A DNA stretch of 64,000 nucleotides from Ctena decussata (GCA_963989385.1 OZ022502.1:15549001-15613000), one strand, 5' to 3'. Shown: positions 1 through 10,847, counted from the first letter of the stretch. Notes: a model not told the origin generated them from the sequence alone. Numbers and translations are program-made.

Positions 1-901
1 TACACATATATGTCCCTTTCTGAACTTATTTATTTTATACTCTGAACAGTCACTCTTTATTTATGACGTTTCGGCATACTGCCTTTATCAAAATTATGAA
101 ATTTGTACAAGACTACATTTTGAGCTTTTACAATTCTCTCAGCATTCAAACATGGAATCATGGAAATGACGTTGCGTGAAGACAACGTACAGCGCGCTGC
201 CGTCAGAGGTAAACATTGGCGCGACGTTGACAGTATGAAGCAAATGAGAACTTGTTCATCCTACAAGACTAAGTAGCATCAACAGGATCTTAAATGATCA
301 TCGATCAAATATTCAGATGGCGCATATAATCTACAAACATTCAAAGTAAAATAATAATCAGACAATACAGTTGAAGATGCACAGCCCAGTGTGTGTAATA
401 TTCCGGCATGAACAAATTATGAAAACTGCACAAGAAGCAAACAAACGCGCAACTCTGTTCCCACTCAGAAAAACATATACGCTCACACAAGAAAAAATCC
501 AGCCAAACCCGCATTTCTGCTTTGCACTAGTACCCCTGCTTCAACTCTAACAGTGCCCACAAATATGTGCCGCTTACATACGGGTCGGTAGGTATCGCCA
601 TCAGATGAATATTGCCTAATAAGTAAACGCGCAACTCCATCCCCACGCACGAGTAAAAAATTATTCCACCGCAAATAGATAACCGATTAGTAATATCGTC
701 GTACCACCCACATGCAAGCGACCCACATCTATGCCAAACACCACCCCTGAGAAAAACAGTCAGGCGGAGGCAAACAGAAATCCCGAAAGCAGCTAGCACA
801 ATACTACCAGTTAGCTGCTCTCAGGAGTTCCATGGCCACTCCACCAGACCCCCTGCTCAAAATCAAATATTCAAAATTATGCACAGAATTCATCCTAGAG
901 C

Positions 902-972
902 ATGGTACGAATGCGAAGGTGACCACACCCACACTACCGCTATGTATGTGGTCACCTCCACATTCGTATCAT
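902..972. repeat. Short hairpin in the palindrome loop
   Basis: ATGGTACGAATGCGAAGGTGACCACA at the left pairs with TGTGGTCACCTCCACATTCGTATCAT at the right, with a loop of about 20 nt. It directly abuts the hAT-like MITE that follows. The GGTGACCAC core recurs in the inverted repeats at 32092-32291. Confidence 0.65.
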
Positions 973-1199
973 CAGGGGCGTAACTAGAGGCAATTTCATA
1001 ATACGCACAACCATGTTTTATTCTCTACTTCTTGAAGGGAAAGCTAGTATTTCAGCCACTTTAGTAATTGGTATTGAAATCTTGTCCAATGCATAAATTT
1101 TCAGCATGCAAACACGCACGTGCGTGTTGAAATTCTGTCTATTTTGACAAAACTTCAACACGCAGCTGCGTATTTGCCGAATACCTAGCTACGCCCCTG
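973..1199. mobile_element. Short hAT-like MITE
   Basis: The 227-bp segment starts with CAGGGGCGTAACTAG and ends with the inverted form CTAGCTACGCCCCTG. CAGGGGCGTA termini are typical of non-autonomous hAT elements. No clean 8-bp target duplication is visible, so the superfamily call rests on the termini alone. It lies in the loop of the large palindrome and therefore does not belong to the arms. Confidence 0.5.
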
Positions 1200-2239
1200 A
1201 TCCTGATAACATAATAAGCCTTTAGCTTACTGCCAGATAGTGATGCTTCATACTGTACATTATACACGGCAAATGTTTATATTTGCTTTTGAGCAGGGGG
1301 TCTGGTGGAGTGGCCATGGAACTCCTGAGAGCAGCTAACTGGTAGTATTGTGCTAGCTGCTTTCGGGATTTCTGTTTGCCTCCGCCTGACTGTTTTTCTC
1401 AGGGGTGGTGTTTGGCATAGGTGTGGGTCGCTTGCATGTGGGTGGTACGACGATATTACTAATCGGTTATCTATTTGCGGTGGACTAATTTTTTTACTCG
1501 TGCGTGGGGATGGAGTTGCGCGTTTACTTATTAGGCAATATTCATCTGATGGCGATACCTACCGGCCCGTATGTAAGCGGCACATATTTGTGGGCACTGT
1601 TAGAGTTGAAGCAGGGGTACTAGTGCAAAGCAGAAATGCGGGTTTGGCTGGATTTTTTCTTGTGTGAGCGTATTTGTTTTTCTGAGTGGGAACAGAGTTG
1701 CGCGTTTGTTTGCTTCTTGTGCAGTTTTCATAATTTGTTCATGCCGGAATATTACACACACTGGGCTGTGCATCTTCAACTGTATTGTCTGATTATTATT
1801 TTACTTTGAATGTTTGTAGATTATATGGGCCATCTGAATATTTGATCGATGATCATTTAAGATCCTGTTGATGCTACTTAGTCTTGTAGGATGAACAAGT
1901 TCTCATTTGCTTCAGTCTGTCAACGTCGCGCCAATGTTTACCTCTGACGGCAGCGCGCTGTACGTTGTCTTCACGCAACGTCATTTCCATGATTCCATGT
2001 TTGAATGCTGAGAGAATTGTAAAAGCTCAAAATGTAGTCTTGTACAAATTTCATAATTTTGATAAAGGCAGTATGCCGAAACGTCATAAATAAAGAGTGA
2101 CTGTTCAGAGTATATAATGTTTCTTATCCCTACACGGATTCTCTTCATGTTATTTATTTTATTTTATAATCTAATAGAGGCCCAGTAATTTGGTATATGT
2201 ATTTGCTTATGCTTCAGTTATTATTTGCTTACCAGGTTC

Positions 2240-2455
2240 TGGGGTGTGTGGTGTTGTGTGTAACTTCCAGTGCCGGGGCGTCCTACTGATTTGAATTATT
2301 ATAGGGCAAGGGCCTACTGTGCTTGCAGTAGGTACGGGTTGTTTGGACATTTTTTCTCACGTCTATAATTTCTCCTCTTTCTCCCTCTCTGGGAGACGGC
2401 CCGATAGAGATTGAAATACTGTCTCAAAGGGCCGTTAAACAAACAAACAAAAAAA
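2240..2455 (+). mobile_element. SINE-like repeat, GGCCCGATA...GGGCCGTTAAAC family
   Basis: The 3' part contains GGCCCGATAGAGATTGAAAT, then ACTGTCTCAAAGGGCCGTTAAAC and an A-rich AAACAAACAAAC tail. The same 3' end occurs on the minus strand at 29818-30010 and 38120-38380. The upstream segment CCAGTGCCGGGGCGT...CTGATTT is shared with the 38 kb copy only. Three dispersed copies with a shared 3' end and A-rich or AATC tails are what a SINE family looks like. The 5' limit is approximate and no RNA polymerase III promoter could be picked out. Confidence 0.6.
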
Positions 2456-2574
2456 TCAGGTTCTGTAATAGACATATTTTCTGTTTTGGCCATATAATTA
2501 CTCTAAAATGGAATAAAGGGCTAACATTTGTGAGACATTTCAAACGTCGGTTGACACTTGGCCGATTGCCTTTC

Positions 2575-3085
2575 ATTTGCTTTGTTTTGTAAAGTAAAAA
2601 GGTAGGAAATGATCAGAAATTAGTACAATCAAATCCCACATTCCACTCTCAAAACCAACAGGGAAAGAAGCACATACACACAGAAATTGACACAAGTTTA
2701 CGATAGACACGCACAGTAAACCTAATGAGCAGCTCTTTCTCAAACAGATGGTCATTCAGCTATCCCAATAACAACATCAACATCTATTTTTACTTATTTT
2801 TATTTTAATTACAAAACAAAACAGAAGGCAAATAAAGTTAAAAATAGATAAAACTAGATGTTGATGCTGTTTTAATGAGGGTAGCTGAATTATCACTTGT
2901 TTGGTATAGAGCTGCTCATTCGGTTTACCTGGCGTGTCTTTCGTGAACTTGTGTCAATTTTTCCGTGTGTGTGTGCTTCTTTCCCTATTGATTTTGGGAG
3001 CGGTAATGTGAAATTTGATTGTATTAACTCCTGATCATTGCATATCGTTTTACTTTTTAAGTTATATAGAAAAATAGAAAGCAAT
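2575..3085. repeat. Long diverged inverted repeat (hairpin element)
   Basis: The left arm (about 2592-2800) and right arm (about 2858-3062) are reverse complements at roughly 80 percent identity around a 60-bp loop. The innermost match is ATTCAGCTA...CATCAACATCTA against its complement, and the outer match includes GAAATGATCAG against CTGATCATTGC. The short ORFs on the minus strand here are by-products of the arms. It is probably an old foldback-type MITE; its outer ends and target duplication were not resolved. Confidence 0.65.
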
Positions 3086-3949
3086 GTGGGTGGCTTTAAA
3101 AATGACCGTTATTACCGGAAGACCACAGACAAGCGGACAAAACAACATGTTACAATTGGGGAACCAGACCAGAAGTGCCGTCTTGGAACGGTCAAAAATA
3201 AATTATTTGCGGGTGAAGGGGGACTTAAACTAGTTTAACTTGATGCAAACCCTTACCCTAAGCTTTTGCGATGGTTCGAAACATTTAGTGAGTCGTTTAT
3301 CCGCATGAAAGTTTCCTGATCCATCAATGAATCATAAGAGGAAAACAAAAATCATGGATAAAAGCAATTATTAATCAAAGATGCGGACTTGACAGAAAAA
3401 AATAGTAGTAGAAGTTTCCTCATCATTTAAATTTTTATGTCTGTTTACGGTGGTCTGGATGTATATTATTGTAGGACTTCTTGGATTTTAAAAGTATTAA
3501 GTATTGGAAACTGAGATCTGGGGTCTTTTGAACTAATGTTATGGTTTACATTACATATGGAGTGTAAATCGAAACTAAGTATCATCGTACAATCTATTAA
3601 ATAATGTCTAAGGGAGTTATGACACTTATGCTAGTGATTTTTTTCCTAAAATAATTCAGGGCCATTATCTTTTTAATCGGTTGCCAGGTACGTAAATATA
3701 CGGGAAATGGCAGTCGGTATCTTTTGATTTGGTAAGGAATATAACAGGCGGCAAATACGGAAGACACGGTCGTTTTTATTCATTTTTATAGTACGGGTCT
3801 ACCACAGACGGGATTAAGTACTACATTCCAATTGCAAATTCATAATTATGTTATGCCATTTTCATTCCTAATTTTATATCTTAAAGACCCGGAGTTATTT
3901 ACATGCACTAAATTGGTCATACATTTGTCGTGGACAGAATTGTATTGTA
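3086..3949. other. No recognisable feature
   Basis: AT-rich sequence with many stops in all frames. I see no family motif, convincing splice pair or repeat shared with the rest of the window. Confidence 0.5.
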
Positions 3950-3961
3950 CCCTGTAACTGG

Positions 3962-4786
3962 TTGGTTGGTTGGTTGGTTGATTTGATGCTTAAAGGTAGG
4001 TTCCTGGCCTAGCGATAACAATTATGTTCACAAAATAGTTTTGTCTTTTTCTGGGTAGTATTGAATTCTCTTATTTTTCTGAAACTGTTGCTACTGAGAA
4101 AATCGTCAGATGTTGTAGAAAATAGTCGTTTTCCCTTTGGTTTATTTTCTTTTGTTGGAATTCCAGTTCTAAAAATAAATATGTATATATGTCTACAAGT
4201 CCGCAGTTTTTGATGTCATTTGCCAACGGTTAATTTTCTCTTGCCGTGAGCTCTTCCAGAGGTCCTGGCATGGCAGATGGGTTAAAACTATCCCAAAATG
4301 CAATGCAGCATGACGTCAGTTATGTTATCTATTTTTGGCGCGAACTAAAAATAGCGCTAACTGGTGTGCGAAGCAGAGTTAGGATATCCCTTGCAAAAAA
4401 AAACTTTTCGACGAGTTTTTTTGATTTACACTTTTAAGTGAAACATATTCATTTCCTCTTTATAAGTGCTTTCCATTAACTTGGATAAAAAAATCATCAA
4501 AATTATGATGCATTCCAAAGTACAGGAACCTACCTTTAACGTCCACGGTAAACAACTAAGGTCATATCGGGACGGTCAGTTAACCTAACCACACTATTCC
4601 TGGGCAGGCTTAGACCTCCTAAGCGGTTAACCAGTACTAAGTGCACATACTTTCGCCAGTAACTGACAACTGCCCTTCTTGAATCAGCGGAAGGAGAAAC
4701 GAAAGTATGTGGCCAGACCGGGATTCGAACCCGGGACATCTGACGTACGAGTCAGGTGCCCTACCGATTGCGCTACCCGGCCCGGC
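3962..4786 (-). mobile_element. tRNA-derived SINE, copy 1 (split by a MITE)
   Basis: On the minus strand the head starts at about 4786 with a tRNA-like segment holding an A box (TAGCGCAATCGG) and a B box (GGTTCGAATCC). A conserved body follows with CATACTTTCG, GGTTAACCGCTTAGGAGG and GGTTAACTGACCGTCC, then a 3' end GTGGACGTTAAGCATCAAATC and a (CAAC/CAAT)n tail. The element is flanked by the 12-bp target duplication CCCTGTAACTGG at 3950-3961 and 4787-4798. A 542-bp MITE has inserted at the TTAA in its 3' end. The tRNA-like part has an abnormal anticodon loop and continues into the SINE body, so it is not a working tRNA gene. Confidence 0.9.
3994..4535. mobile_element. TTAA-flanked MITE (piggyBac-like) inside SINE copy 1
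   Basis: The element has perfect 13-bp terminal inverted repeats, AGGTAGGTTCCTG at 3994-4006 and CAGGAACCTACCT at 4523-4535. It is flanked by TTAA at 3990-3993 and 4536-4539. Removing the element and one TTAA restores GATGCTTAACGTCCAC, exactly the sequence in SINE copy 2 near 19143-19154. TTAA duplication is the hallmark of piggyBac-type transposition. The 542-bp interior has no transposase, so it is non-autonomous. Confidence 0.88.
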
Positions 4787-4927
4787 CCCTGTAACTGGAT
4801 TTTAGATAATAATTGGATTGTAAACATAATTTTCTGTCGGTAACATAATGGCATATTGAAACATCAAGATCCGAGAAAGTACTAATAAACCTCGCTCATC
4901 AACGTCTGTGACATCCCAGGAGAACCA

Positions 4928-5172
4928 GGCCCCGAGGCTATAAAACCTTTTTCATGCTCAACTCAGCTGAGCATGAAATTTCTCTGCTGATAAATATGAA
5001 AATACCAACTAGTGTTGGCATTTTCATATTTATAAGCAGAGAAACTTTCATACTCAGGTAAACTAAGCAAGAAAACAACTGTGCTTATCAGTAAATCGCC
5101 ATATATTAGCAGGTAAAATTTCATGTTCAGTTGAGTTGAGCATCAGAAACGTTTCATAACCGTGGGGCCTGG
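4928..5172. mobile_element. MITE with ~60-bp inverted repeats and an internal hairpin
   Basis: The ends AACCAGGCCCCGAGGCTATAAAAC and GTTTCATAACCGTGGGGCCTGGTT are inverted repeats that continue inward through ATGCTCAACTCA and CATGAAATTT. A second near-perfect hairpin lies in the middle, CTGCTGATAAATATGAAAATACC against GGCATTTTCATATTTATAAGCAG. No coding potential. The target duplication could not be assigned. Confidence 0.75.
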
Positions 5173-5574
5173 TTAAATCTTAAAGACTGTAACCGACTTG
5201 AAAGACTTAGAGCTGTTGCTATAGCTTAAACCTACATGCTCACCTGCTTATTAGCAACATTTCCCGTCGTTTTACAGGGGTTTTAATTTTTTGAGAATTC
5301 TTATGCTCCCTAGAGAAAGAAATCCTTCCAAAAGATTTACTCCAAATGAAAAAGGACAGAGGCGTTTCCCTTGGAAGTGTTTACCCATCCACCTAAAGCT
5401 CCACTTTCCGAACTATTATGCTCTAAATGGAGAATGTGTGCATGCTGTTAAGTAATGCGTAGTTCTCATCTGCTACTTGATAACGGCACTATATGTTCTG
5501 CATGGAAAAATCGAATATTGCACAAAAATCTTCTTTTTTCTTCTTTTAACACAGTATGCATACAGCGTCTAAGA
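5173..5574. other. No recognisable feature
   Basis: Unremarkable AT-rich sequence without ORFs or repeats that I could match elsewhere in the window. Confidence 0.4.
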
Positions 5575-5576
5575 AA

Positions 5577-5686
5577 CTTGTGACGACGTCAATGCAACGT
5601 TATGATGTCGCAACAACCTTGTATAGATAATGATAAAGCGTCATAACCTTGCATCCACGTCGCTACAACGTTGTTTTGGCGTAGTG
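5577..5686. repeat. Phased ACGT palindromic repeat, site 1
   Basis: ACGT-type cores in TGACGACGTCAATGCAACGTT are spaced 11 bp, then 8, then 11, with a second block to about 5684 (CGTC, CCTT, CGTC, CGTT, CGTA) spaced about 8, 11, 11 and 11. The same spacing rule is found at 10848-10915, 11596-11675, 27352-27412, 28010-28110 and 28713-28812. Diverged and possibly two adjacent elements. Confidence 0.55.
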
Positions 5687-6331
5687 TGTCAGAATGAAAT
5701 GTCTCATTATTTGTGATGACCAATAGGGTTTACTAGGCATTTTCAATCTTACAAGTATGCGTAACAACTCACGCGCATGCTACTTTACCGATTTTTCATG
5801 TGGACAGCTCGGTTTTGACACTGAATGGCAAGCCTCTAATATCTTCGCATTGTCTTCTAGATACGATCATGTGATTCATACACAGCCGATCTGAGCAAAG
5901 CCTGAACAATCTGATTACGTCCACATGATGATCTAGATATGCATAACTCGGAGTTGCTTTCATGTGTTAAGAAATCACATCTATGACAACCCGATGTAAC
6001 TAAAATACTGATGAAGCATAAAATGATATGAACATGAGCTGGTCTAGTCTAATCTATCCCTTAACCTTGCAAGGTCGTTGGTGCACCACAGATGACTTTA
6101 CAACAATCCATTTCCACCTAGTCCTGTCTTCAACTGCCCTAGTTTAGCTAGCAAAGTCCATTTCTTAATATTGTCTTCTCATCTCCTTCTTCTTTTTCCT
6201 TTCACTGTGCCCTGTAGAATTGTATTTGCTAAGCCAGAGGACCTTGAGTTGCGACCAAACCACCTCAGTTTCCGTTTCTTGACATGAGTGTTTACGTTTA
6301 ATAGGAAACCTTTTGGTTTTTTGAAACTGCA

Positions 6332-6353
6332 ATCCATCCATCCATCCATCCAT
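6332..6353. repeat. (CCAT)n microsatellite
   Basis: About five CCAT units immediately left of the SINE target site; the paralogous locus has about ten units at 17967-18008. Confidence 0.85.
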
Positions 6354-6364
6354 CTATGTTTACA

Positions 6365-6528
6365 GGAGCGGCTGTAGCGTAGTGGATAACACTCCAGACT
6401 ACCAATCCAGGGGTTGCAATATCGATCCCCCGCTTCTCCGGTCTTTCGGATGAGACTTTAAACCGAGGTCCCGTCTCCGTATGACCTCGTTGTTGGTGGG
6501 ACGTTAAACCCGAGTTCACTCACTCACT
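6365..6528 (+). mobile_element. tRNA-derived SINE of a second family
   Basis: The head has a tRNA-like A box (GTAGCGTAGTGG) and a degenerate B box (TATCGATCCC). The body includes CGGTCTTTCGGATGAGACTT and AAACCGAGGTCCCGTCTC, and the 3' end is GACGTTAAACCCGAGTTCACTCACTCAC. The core resembles the conserved central domain of widespread metazoan SINEs. An 11-bp target duplication CTATGTTTACA flanks it (6354-6364 and 6529-6539). The paralogous locus at 17967-18022 keeps the empty site, (CCAT)n followed by GTTTACATCAAGTCAG. Confidence 0.88.
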
Positions 6529-6555
6529 CTATGTTTACATCAAGTCAGATAAAGT

Positions 6556-8434
6556 TTCCTTTTAAAAAGGAAAGGCTTGTCGAGTTTTTACAGTTTGTTA
6601 ATAATACAGTATGTTAATACTAACGGAATGGGAATTATGAGAACTAGCGTATGAAGGCTGAAGGAAATAAATTCAGCCTAATTATGAAATTGTTGTTGTT
6701 CATTTCTCGTTACAATTTATTTCTTAACTAAATCCTCTCTTAGGCCAGCGATGCTGTAGTGATTGGATTCTAGTCTTGCATGTCAAGAAATTCCTGTACA
6801 ACCAAACTGACGTTATTATCACTGGCAAACTGCTTCCCAGCAAAGTCCTGAAAAAGGTAGAAGTGATCAACAGAAATGCAGAACAGGCAAAGCCACAGTA
6901 GCTTTCATAGCTTTTCTCGGCGATTACTCTTGATTTTCTGTCTCAGCTGCTTCAGTAATTAACCAAGCATCCCATGCCCCTAAACAGGCAGTAAACATGT
7001 GAACACTTTATGAATCCAGAATGACTGAAACGATTACCTTGCCAACTGAAGGCATAGCCAATGCCTTCTTTTAGGCATGGCAGGATGTTCTGGCATGTTT
7101 CCATTGTTTCAAGTGCTGGTTCGGTTCTGGCTGAAAGTGATAGACCAGGCTCATCCATTGTCTCAAAGCTGTCACGAATCCTTCAAAGCTAGCCTTAAAG
7201 AGATTAAAATCTCAACGGTTCTGAAATTTACCACTCTTCTCGTTACCTGTATCCCTATAAGAGGTTTCTAGGACAGACTATTCATGAATGGTCAATGGGT
7301 ATTGTAAATTATTTAGATGTTGAATTATGCACATTACACCGCTGCTTGCTATCGACATGATCTTTACAGTGAATATGCGTAATTTTAATATACACCGCTT
7401 TATAATTATAGATGTATAAACACGGTCAGTTGTGCATATTAGCCACATACACAGAAATAGATCGGATACTTTAATTGGTAAGATGTGATAAGGAAAAAAA
7501 TCAGAAGCGCCTGCTTGCTGAATTTAAACAATAAATAAATTTTGACTGATATTTCTGCTTAGACAGGTTCACAGATACTTAAATCGGCCCACGCATCAAC
7601 GCAGTCTGATCAATCTATCCTCAGCATAATATATTTCTGGATCTGTCGAAAAAGAAAGACCCTGGTCAGTCAACTCGAGTGTGGTGACTGCTCTAATATA
7701 AACGTATCCATACCAATTTTAGTGCGACAGACGTGCGTTTCTGTATTTAACTTCTTCAGTATCGCTAAACCCCAAAGTTTGAAAGAAAGGAGACGCCAGG
7801 TCTCGGCAGACTTATTGTCGCATTCCGCGGAACACATTAGCTGCAGACAGGTAAGACACGCCTACATACATGTATTAACTCGTGAGCGTAGGCGTCTCCC
7901 ATCGAGCCACCTCAGCCCCTGTGTCTCGAGAAAAGTAAGTAATTACACAATACTTTGACGCCCTTTTAAAGCCCAACGCCGCTGCAAAATAAAGATAGCA
8001 AGTTTTTTGGAAAAAGCTAACTTCCGGTACGATGGTGGTGTAAGCACGTGTTTGGTGGTGGGTCTCAATTTGAATAAAATCATGTTAATGCTCGGATTTG
8101 AGGGTAGTAAACTTATGGAACAATAACTAGGAACATTTTTCGCTTGACTTTGCCAAAAAAGTTGGACATTTGTGCATATTTATGGATATTATGGATGACA
8201 TGTAAAGCAGGTACATGCTTCTTTGTTCTCCAATGGTGGAAAGCGTGAATGTTGCAAGTCGGTCATTGACATTACTGTATTGATATTGATATAGTGCATA
8301 AAGTACATATACAATTCATACTATCAGCGGATAGCCAGTTCATTCATAAAATTAATAAATCATAAGATATTGACTTTGCTAGGTTTTGAATAAGAACTTG
8401 AATTTGAACTTGAATTGTTGAAGGGGGTTAAACC
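6556..8434. other. No convincing gene; possible untranslated exon near 7850
   Basis: Mostly featureless AT-rich DNA. A stretch ending CTGCAGACAG followed by GTAAGACACG near 7850 reads as a good splice donor after a moderately GC-richer segment with a 78-codon ORF (7722-7958), but no protein family is recognisable and no matching acceptor could be tied to it. Confidence 0.3.
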
Positions 8435-9436
8435 CTGCAAGAAAAACTGAAAGTTAAACAACACCCTTACAGTGGGGTTGACGAAATCATTGCTAGTGAT
8501 TCAAGAAATCAATTCGACAAACGTAAGGCTAGTGCATCCCCAGAGATTGAAACTCCGCAACTCAGGTTACGTCGCAGGGGGTCTTTACCGGATCTTCAGG
8601 ATGCGTCTGATCCGAAAAGGACTTATTCTCTACCGGACTTAATGAAAAAAGGTTTTCAGGATGCTGAGGTGTTTCAAGATGTTATTCCCTCTGTTCTGAA
8701 ACAATTACAACCGACAATCGAAGCCAAAATTGAATCTATGATAAAAGCGTCAATTGAAAAATCAATGACCAATTCCATTGTTAATGCGGTTGATTCTGCT
8801 CTACGTAAATTCAAAGATGAAGTTATGGATCCCATAGTGATTCAAAAGGATTCCGAAATTAGTATGTTGCAACATGAAATAAGTCAGCGAGATGAAAAGG
8901 TCAGAGTTCTTGAAGACAAGGTCGGTAAAATGTCAAAGGGCTTAAATGACTTAGAGCAGTATGGCTGACGACAGTCCATTCGTCTTAATAACGTACATCT
9001 TGACAATGTCTCTTAGTGCGAACCAGTAGTAATCAATTTTTTGAATAGAGCCCTTCCAGAGGCTGAATCCATATCCTCTGACGATATTGACCGTTGTCAT
9101 CCGATCGGTAGATTGAACAGAAAGAATAACAGACAGATAATCGTCAAATTTAGTTCATACAAGATTAAAGCAAAAGTCTGTGCTGCTAGGTTTAATTTGT
9201 CAAACGTGTATATGTCGGAGGATTTCACTCCTAGCAACCAGAAAGTAGTTGATAAACTGGTTCAGTATAAAAAGGCTAAAAAGATCAAAAAGTTTTGGTC
9301 GATTGATGGCAAGATTTTTGCTAAAGCCCATGACCTTCAGCCGAAGGTCAGAATCAACTGTGCGGACGATATTGAAGTTATGATTGCTTCAGCGATTGAT
9401 GAAGGATATATGTTAGCCAGAGAACTGGTGGTTTGA
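8435..9436 (+). pseudogene. Degenerate non-LTR retrotransposon ORF1 protein
   Basis: One frame runs from after the stop at 8432 to the stop at 9434-9436, broken by two in-frame stops at about 8966 (TGA where CGA is expected in QYGRRQSIRL) and about 9014 (TAG). The order is a basic, serine-rich N-terminal part (RRRGSLPDLQD), an amphipathic coiled coil (MKKGFQDAEV to GKMSKGLNDLEQYG), then a C-terminal domain with DIDRCHPIGRLNRKNNRQII, VKFSSYKIKAKV and VYMSEDFTPSNQKVVDKL. Coiled coil followed by an RxIxVxF-type nucleic-acid-binding domain matches invertebrate LINE ORF1 proteins related to the baculovirus FP / L1 transposase-22 type. No in-frame ATG exists before 8642, so the 5' end is lost or diverged. 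No ORF2 follows directly. It might belong to the LINE starting at 12091, but 2.6 kb of other sequence intervenes. Confidence 0.78.
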
Positions 9437-10044
9437 ACAGGTCAGATGATGCCGATCAAGAGGACCAGATGGTTTTCGAGCACACCCCTGACAGTCAGTA
9501 GCAGCATATGTAATTAACTTTATAGAATGACAGTGGATCTTAAATGCCTATATGTTCTATAGTGTTTGACAAGCATTAACAGTGCCGAAATTGCCCTGAG
9601 TTTCGGATGGGTTAAGTTACTGGGTGTGAGGACCCACTGCCGACATTGAAGTCAGTTTGGGTGTTCACAGCTTGTAAATCCTGGTTGGTTGTAAATCCTT
9701 CGATTATTATATTTTTAGAACGACCCTAGTGACTTCCTAGAGGCTAATTAAGATTTCCCTGGCACAGGGGCACATTCGGCATTTGCATTCTAACAAGACT
9801 TACAACTATTAGTAACGAACACAGCAGTAGTCATTTTAGCGTAGCAATACATTCAGATAATTGCCAACTGATTTAAAACTGATATATGAAACAGCAATAG
9901 CATATAAATATTTTGTCAACTTGCGATCCTAAGCGTTTCTTGTAGGGTGAACCAAGTACTATGTGAATTTCTATCAACCTTGCAGATGTCTTTGTTCCTC
10001 TGGGCCTCATGCAAGTAGTGGGATGTTGAAGTAGTGACATAGAC
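9437..10044. other. No recognisable feature
   Basis: Follows the ORF1 relic. No endonuclease or RT motif is visible in any frame. Confidence 0.4.
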
Positions 10045-10048
10045 AAAT

Positions 10049-10284
10049 GAGCCGCGACACGAGAAAACCAACAATGTGGTTGTGCACCGGGCGCAGACTC
10101 AGACATACCTAAGCACCCATTAAGTCTGATCAGACTCTTCTCTAGGTGCTTAAAGGGTAGCTTAGGGTCTAAGCTACATCCATGCGGACAGCGAAGACTC
10201 TGGTCAGACTGGGCGGATGTCCAGACTGATCTGAGTCTGCGCTGAGCGCACAACCACATTGTTGGTTTTCTTGTGTCGCGGCTC
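10049..10284. mobile_element. MITE, GAGCCGCGACAC family, copy 1
   Basis: Termini GAGCCGCGACACGAGAAAAC and GTTTTCTTGTGTCGCGGCTC are inverted repeats that extend to about 36 bp through CAACAATGTGGTTGTGC. The 4-bp direct repeat AAAT flanks it at 10045-10048 and 10285-10288. The interior has the motif GACAGCGAAGACTCTG...CAGACTG that recurs at 20033-20261, 20302-20580 and 28830-29000. Ends on the minus strand translate as an ORF, which I treat as spurious. Confidence 0.85.
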
Positions 10285-10847
10285 AAATTATAACCTTATG
10301 TGATACCAAGTGAACTGTAAGACATTCTGATGAATTGATATTGACGCCACCGAGCCTCCTGCGCATGCTGTAAGCAGGCATGCCATTAGATTACGAGTAA
10401 GATTAAATGTTCAAGTTTCATTTGGCATTGGGACGTACAGTTGAAACAGACGGTGTGGACCAAATTCAGACTGTGCAGTCTAATTTTGGTTTTCATTGTC
10501 GATATCAGTTTGCCTTGATATAGGATACTAGTTGTGGTTTTACTCATACTGATGTCCCAATGCGTGTGATGACTGCGGTAAATGTATTGTATAAAGAATG
10601 TTTTGGCACACAGGTGTATCATGATTCAAAACAATATCACACTTCAGAAAAGTTCCCTGTCATAGAGTTTTGGGTTTTGCCACAATGTATCCCAGAGTAC
10701 ATGATCACATCACTTTGTTCTAATTTGAGGATAGCTACGTTGAAAATTTCAAATGTGTCACTTAATACGTAATGGACAGGATTTGCTAAAATGATCATAA
10801 ATTGAATGTATTATATCAAGTAAATACCCAGTTGGAGCTCAACTTTG

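Larger units (their letters stand above)
36..2115. repeat. Large inverted repeat (foldback / palindromic element)
   Basis: The left arm (about 36-862) is repeated in reverse complement at about 1286-2115, so the same translated string beginning MLAAFGISVCLR appears on the minus strand near 799 and on the plus strand near 1350. The arms differ at only a few positions (for example gcgcatataat against gcccatataat), which suggests roughly 97-98 percent identity. A 420-bp loop separates them. The outer ends carry a GGCA-gta-TGCC stem followed by GAAACGTC and a short ATAAAT stretch, so both ends finish alike. The ORFs in the arms look like by-products of the repeat, not genes. It could be a foldback transposon, a tail-to-tail retroelement pair or an assembly artefact. 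Confidence 0.85.
5684..6555 (-). pseudogene. LINE reverse transcriptase 3' relic, copy A
   Basis: Read on the minus strand from about 6290, the frame gives KKRKLRWFG, then SSGLANTILQGTVKGKRR, then EDNIKKW, the characteristic C terminus of a non-LTR retrotransposon ORF2. Stops and small indels break it. The A+T-rich 3' UTR extends to about 5684. A (GGAT)n microsatellite at 6332-6353 lies at its truncated 5' side. The whole 3' end is duplicated at 17310-18028 (copy B). Copy A contains a SINE insertion that copy B lacks. The protein match is from memory of the family; it is consistent across copies A, B, C, D and E. Confidence 0.8.

Noticed and set aside
527..1667. Duplicate small proteins MLAAFGISVCLR... 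on opposite strands
   Set aside because: They come from the two arms of a palindrome; no known domain, and the frame differs in length between arms because of one base change.
4700..4783. tRNA gene on the minus strand
   Set aside because: A and B boxes are good, but the anticodon loop is abnormal and the sequence runs on into a conserved SINE body with tail and target duplication.
7722..7958. Coding exon with 78-codon ORF
   Set aside because: No motif; the putative donor at 7850 lies inside it and no partner acceptor could be defended.
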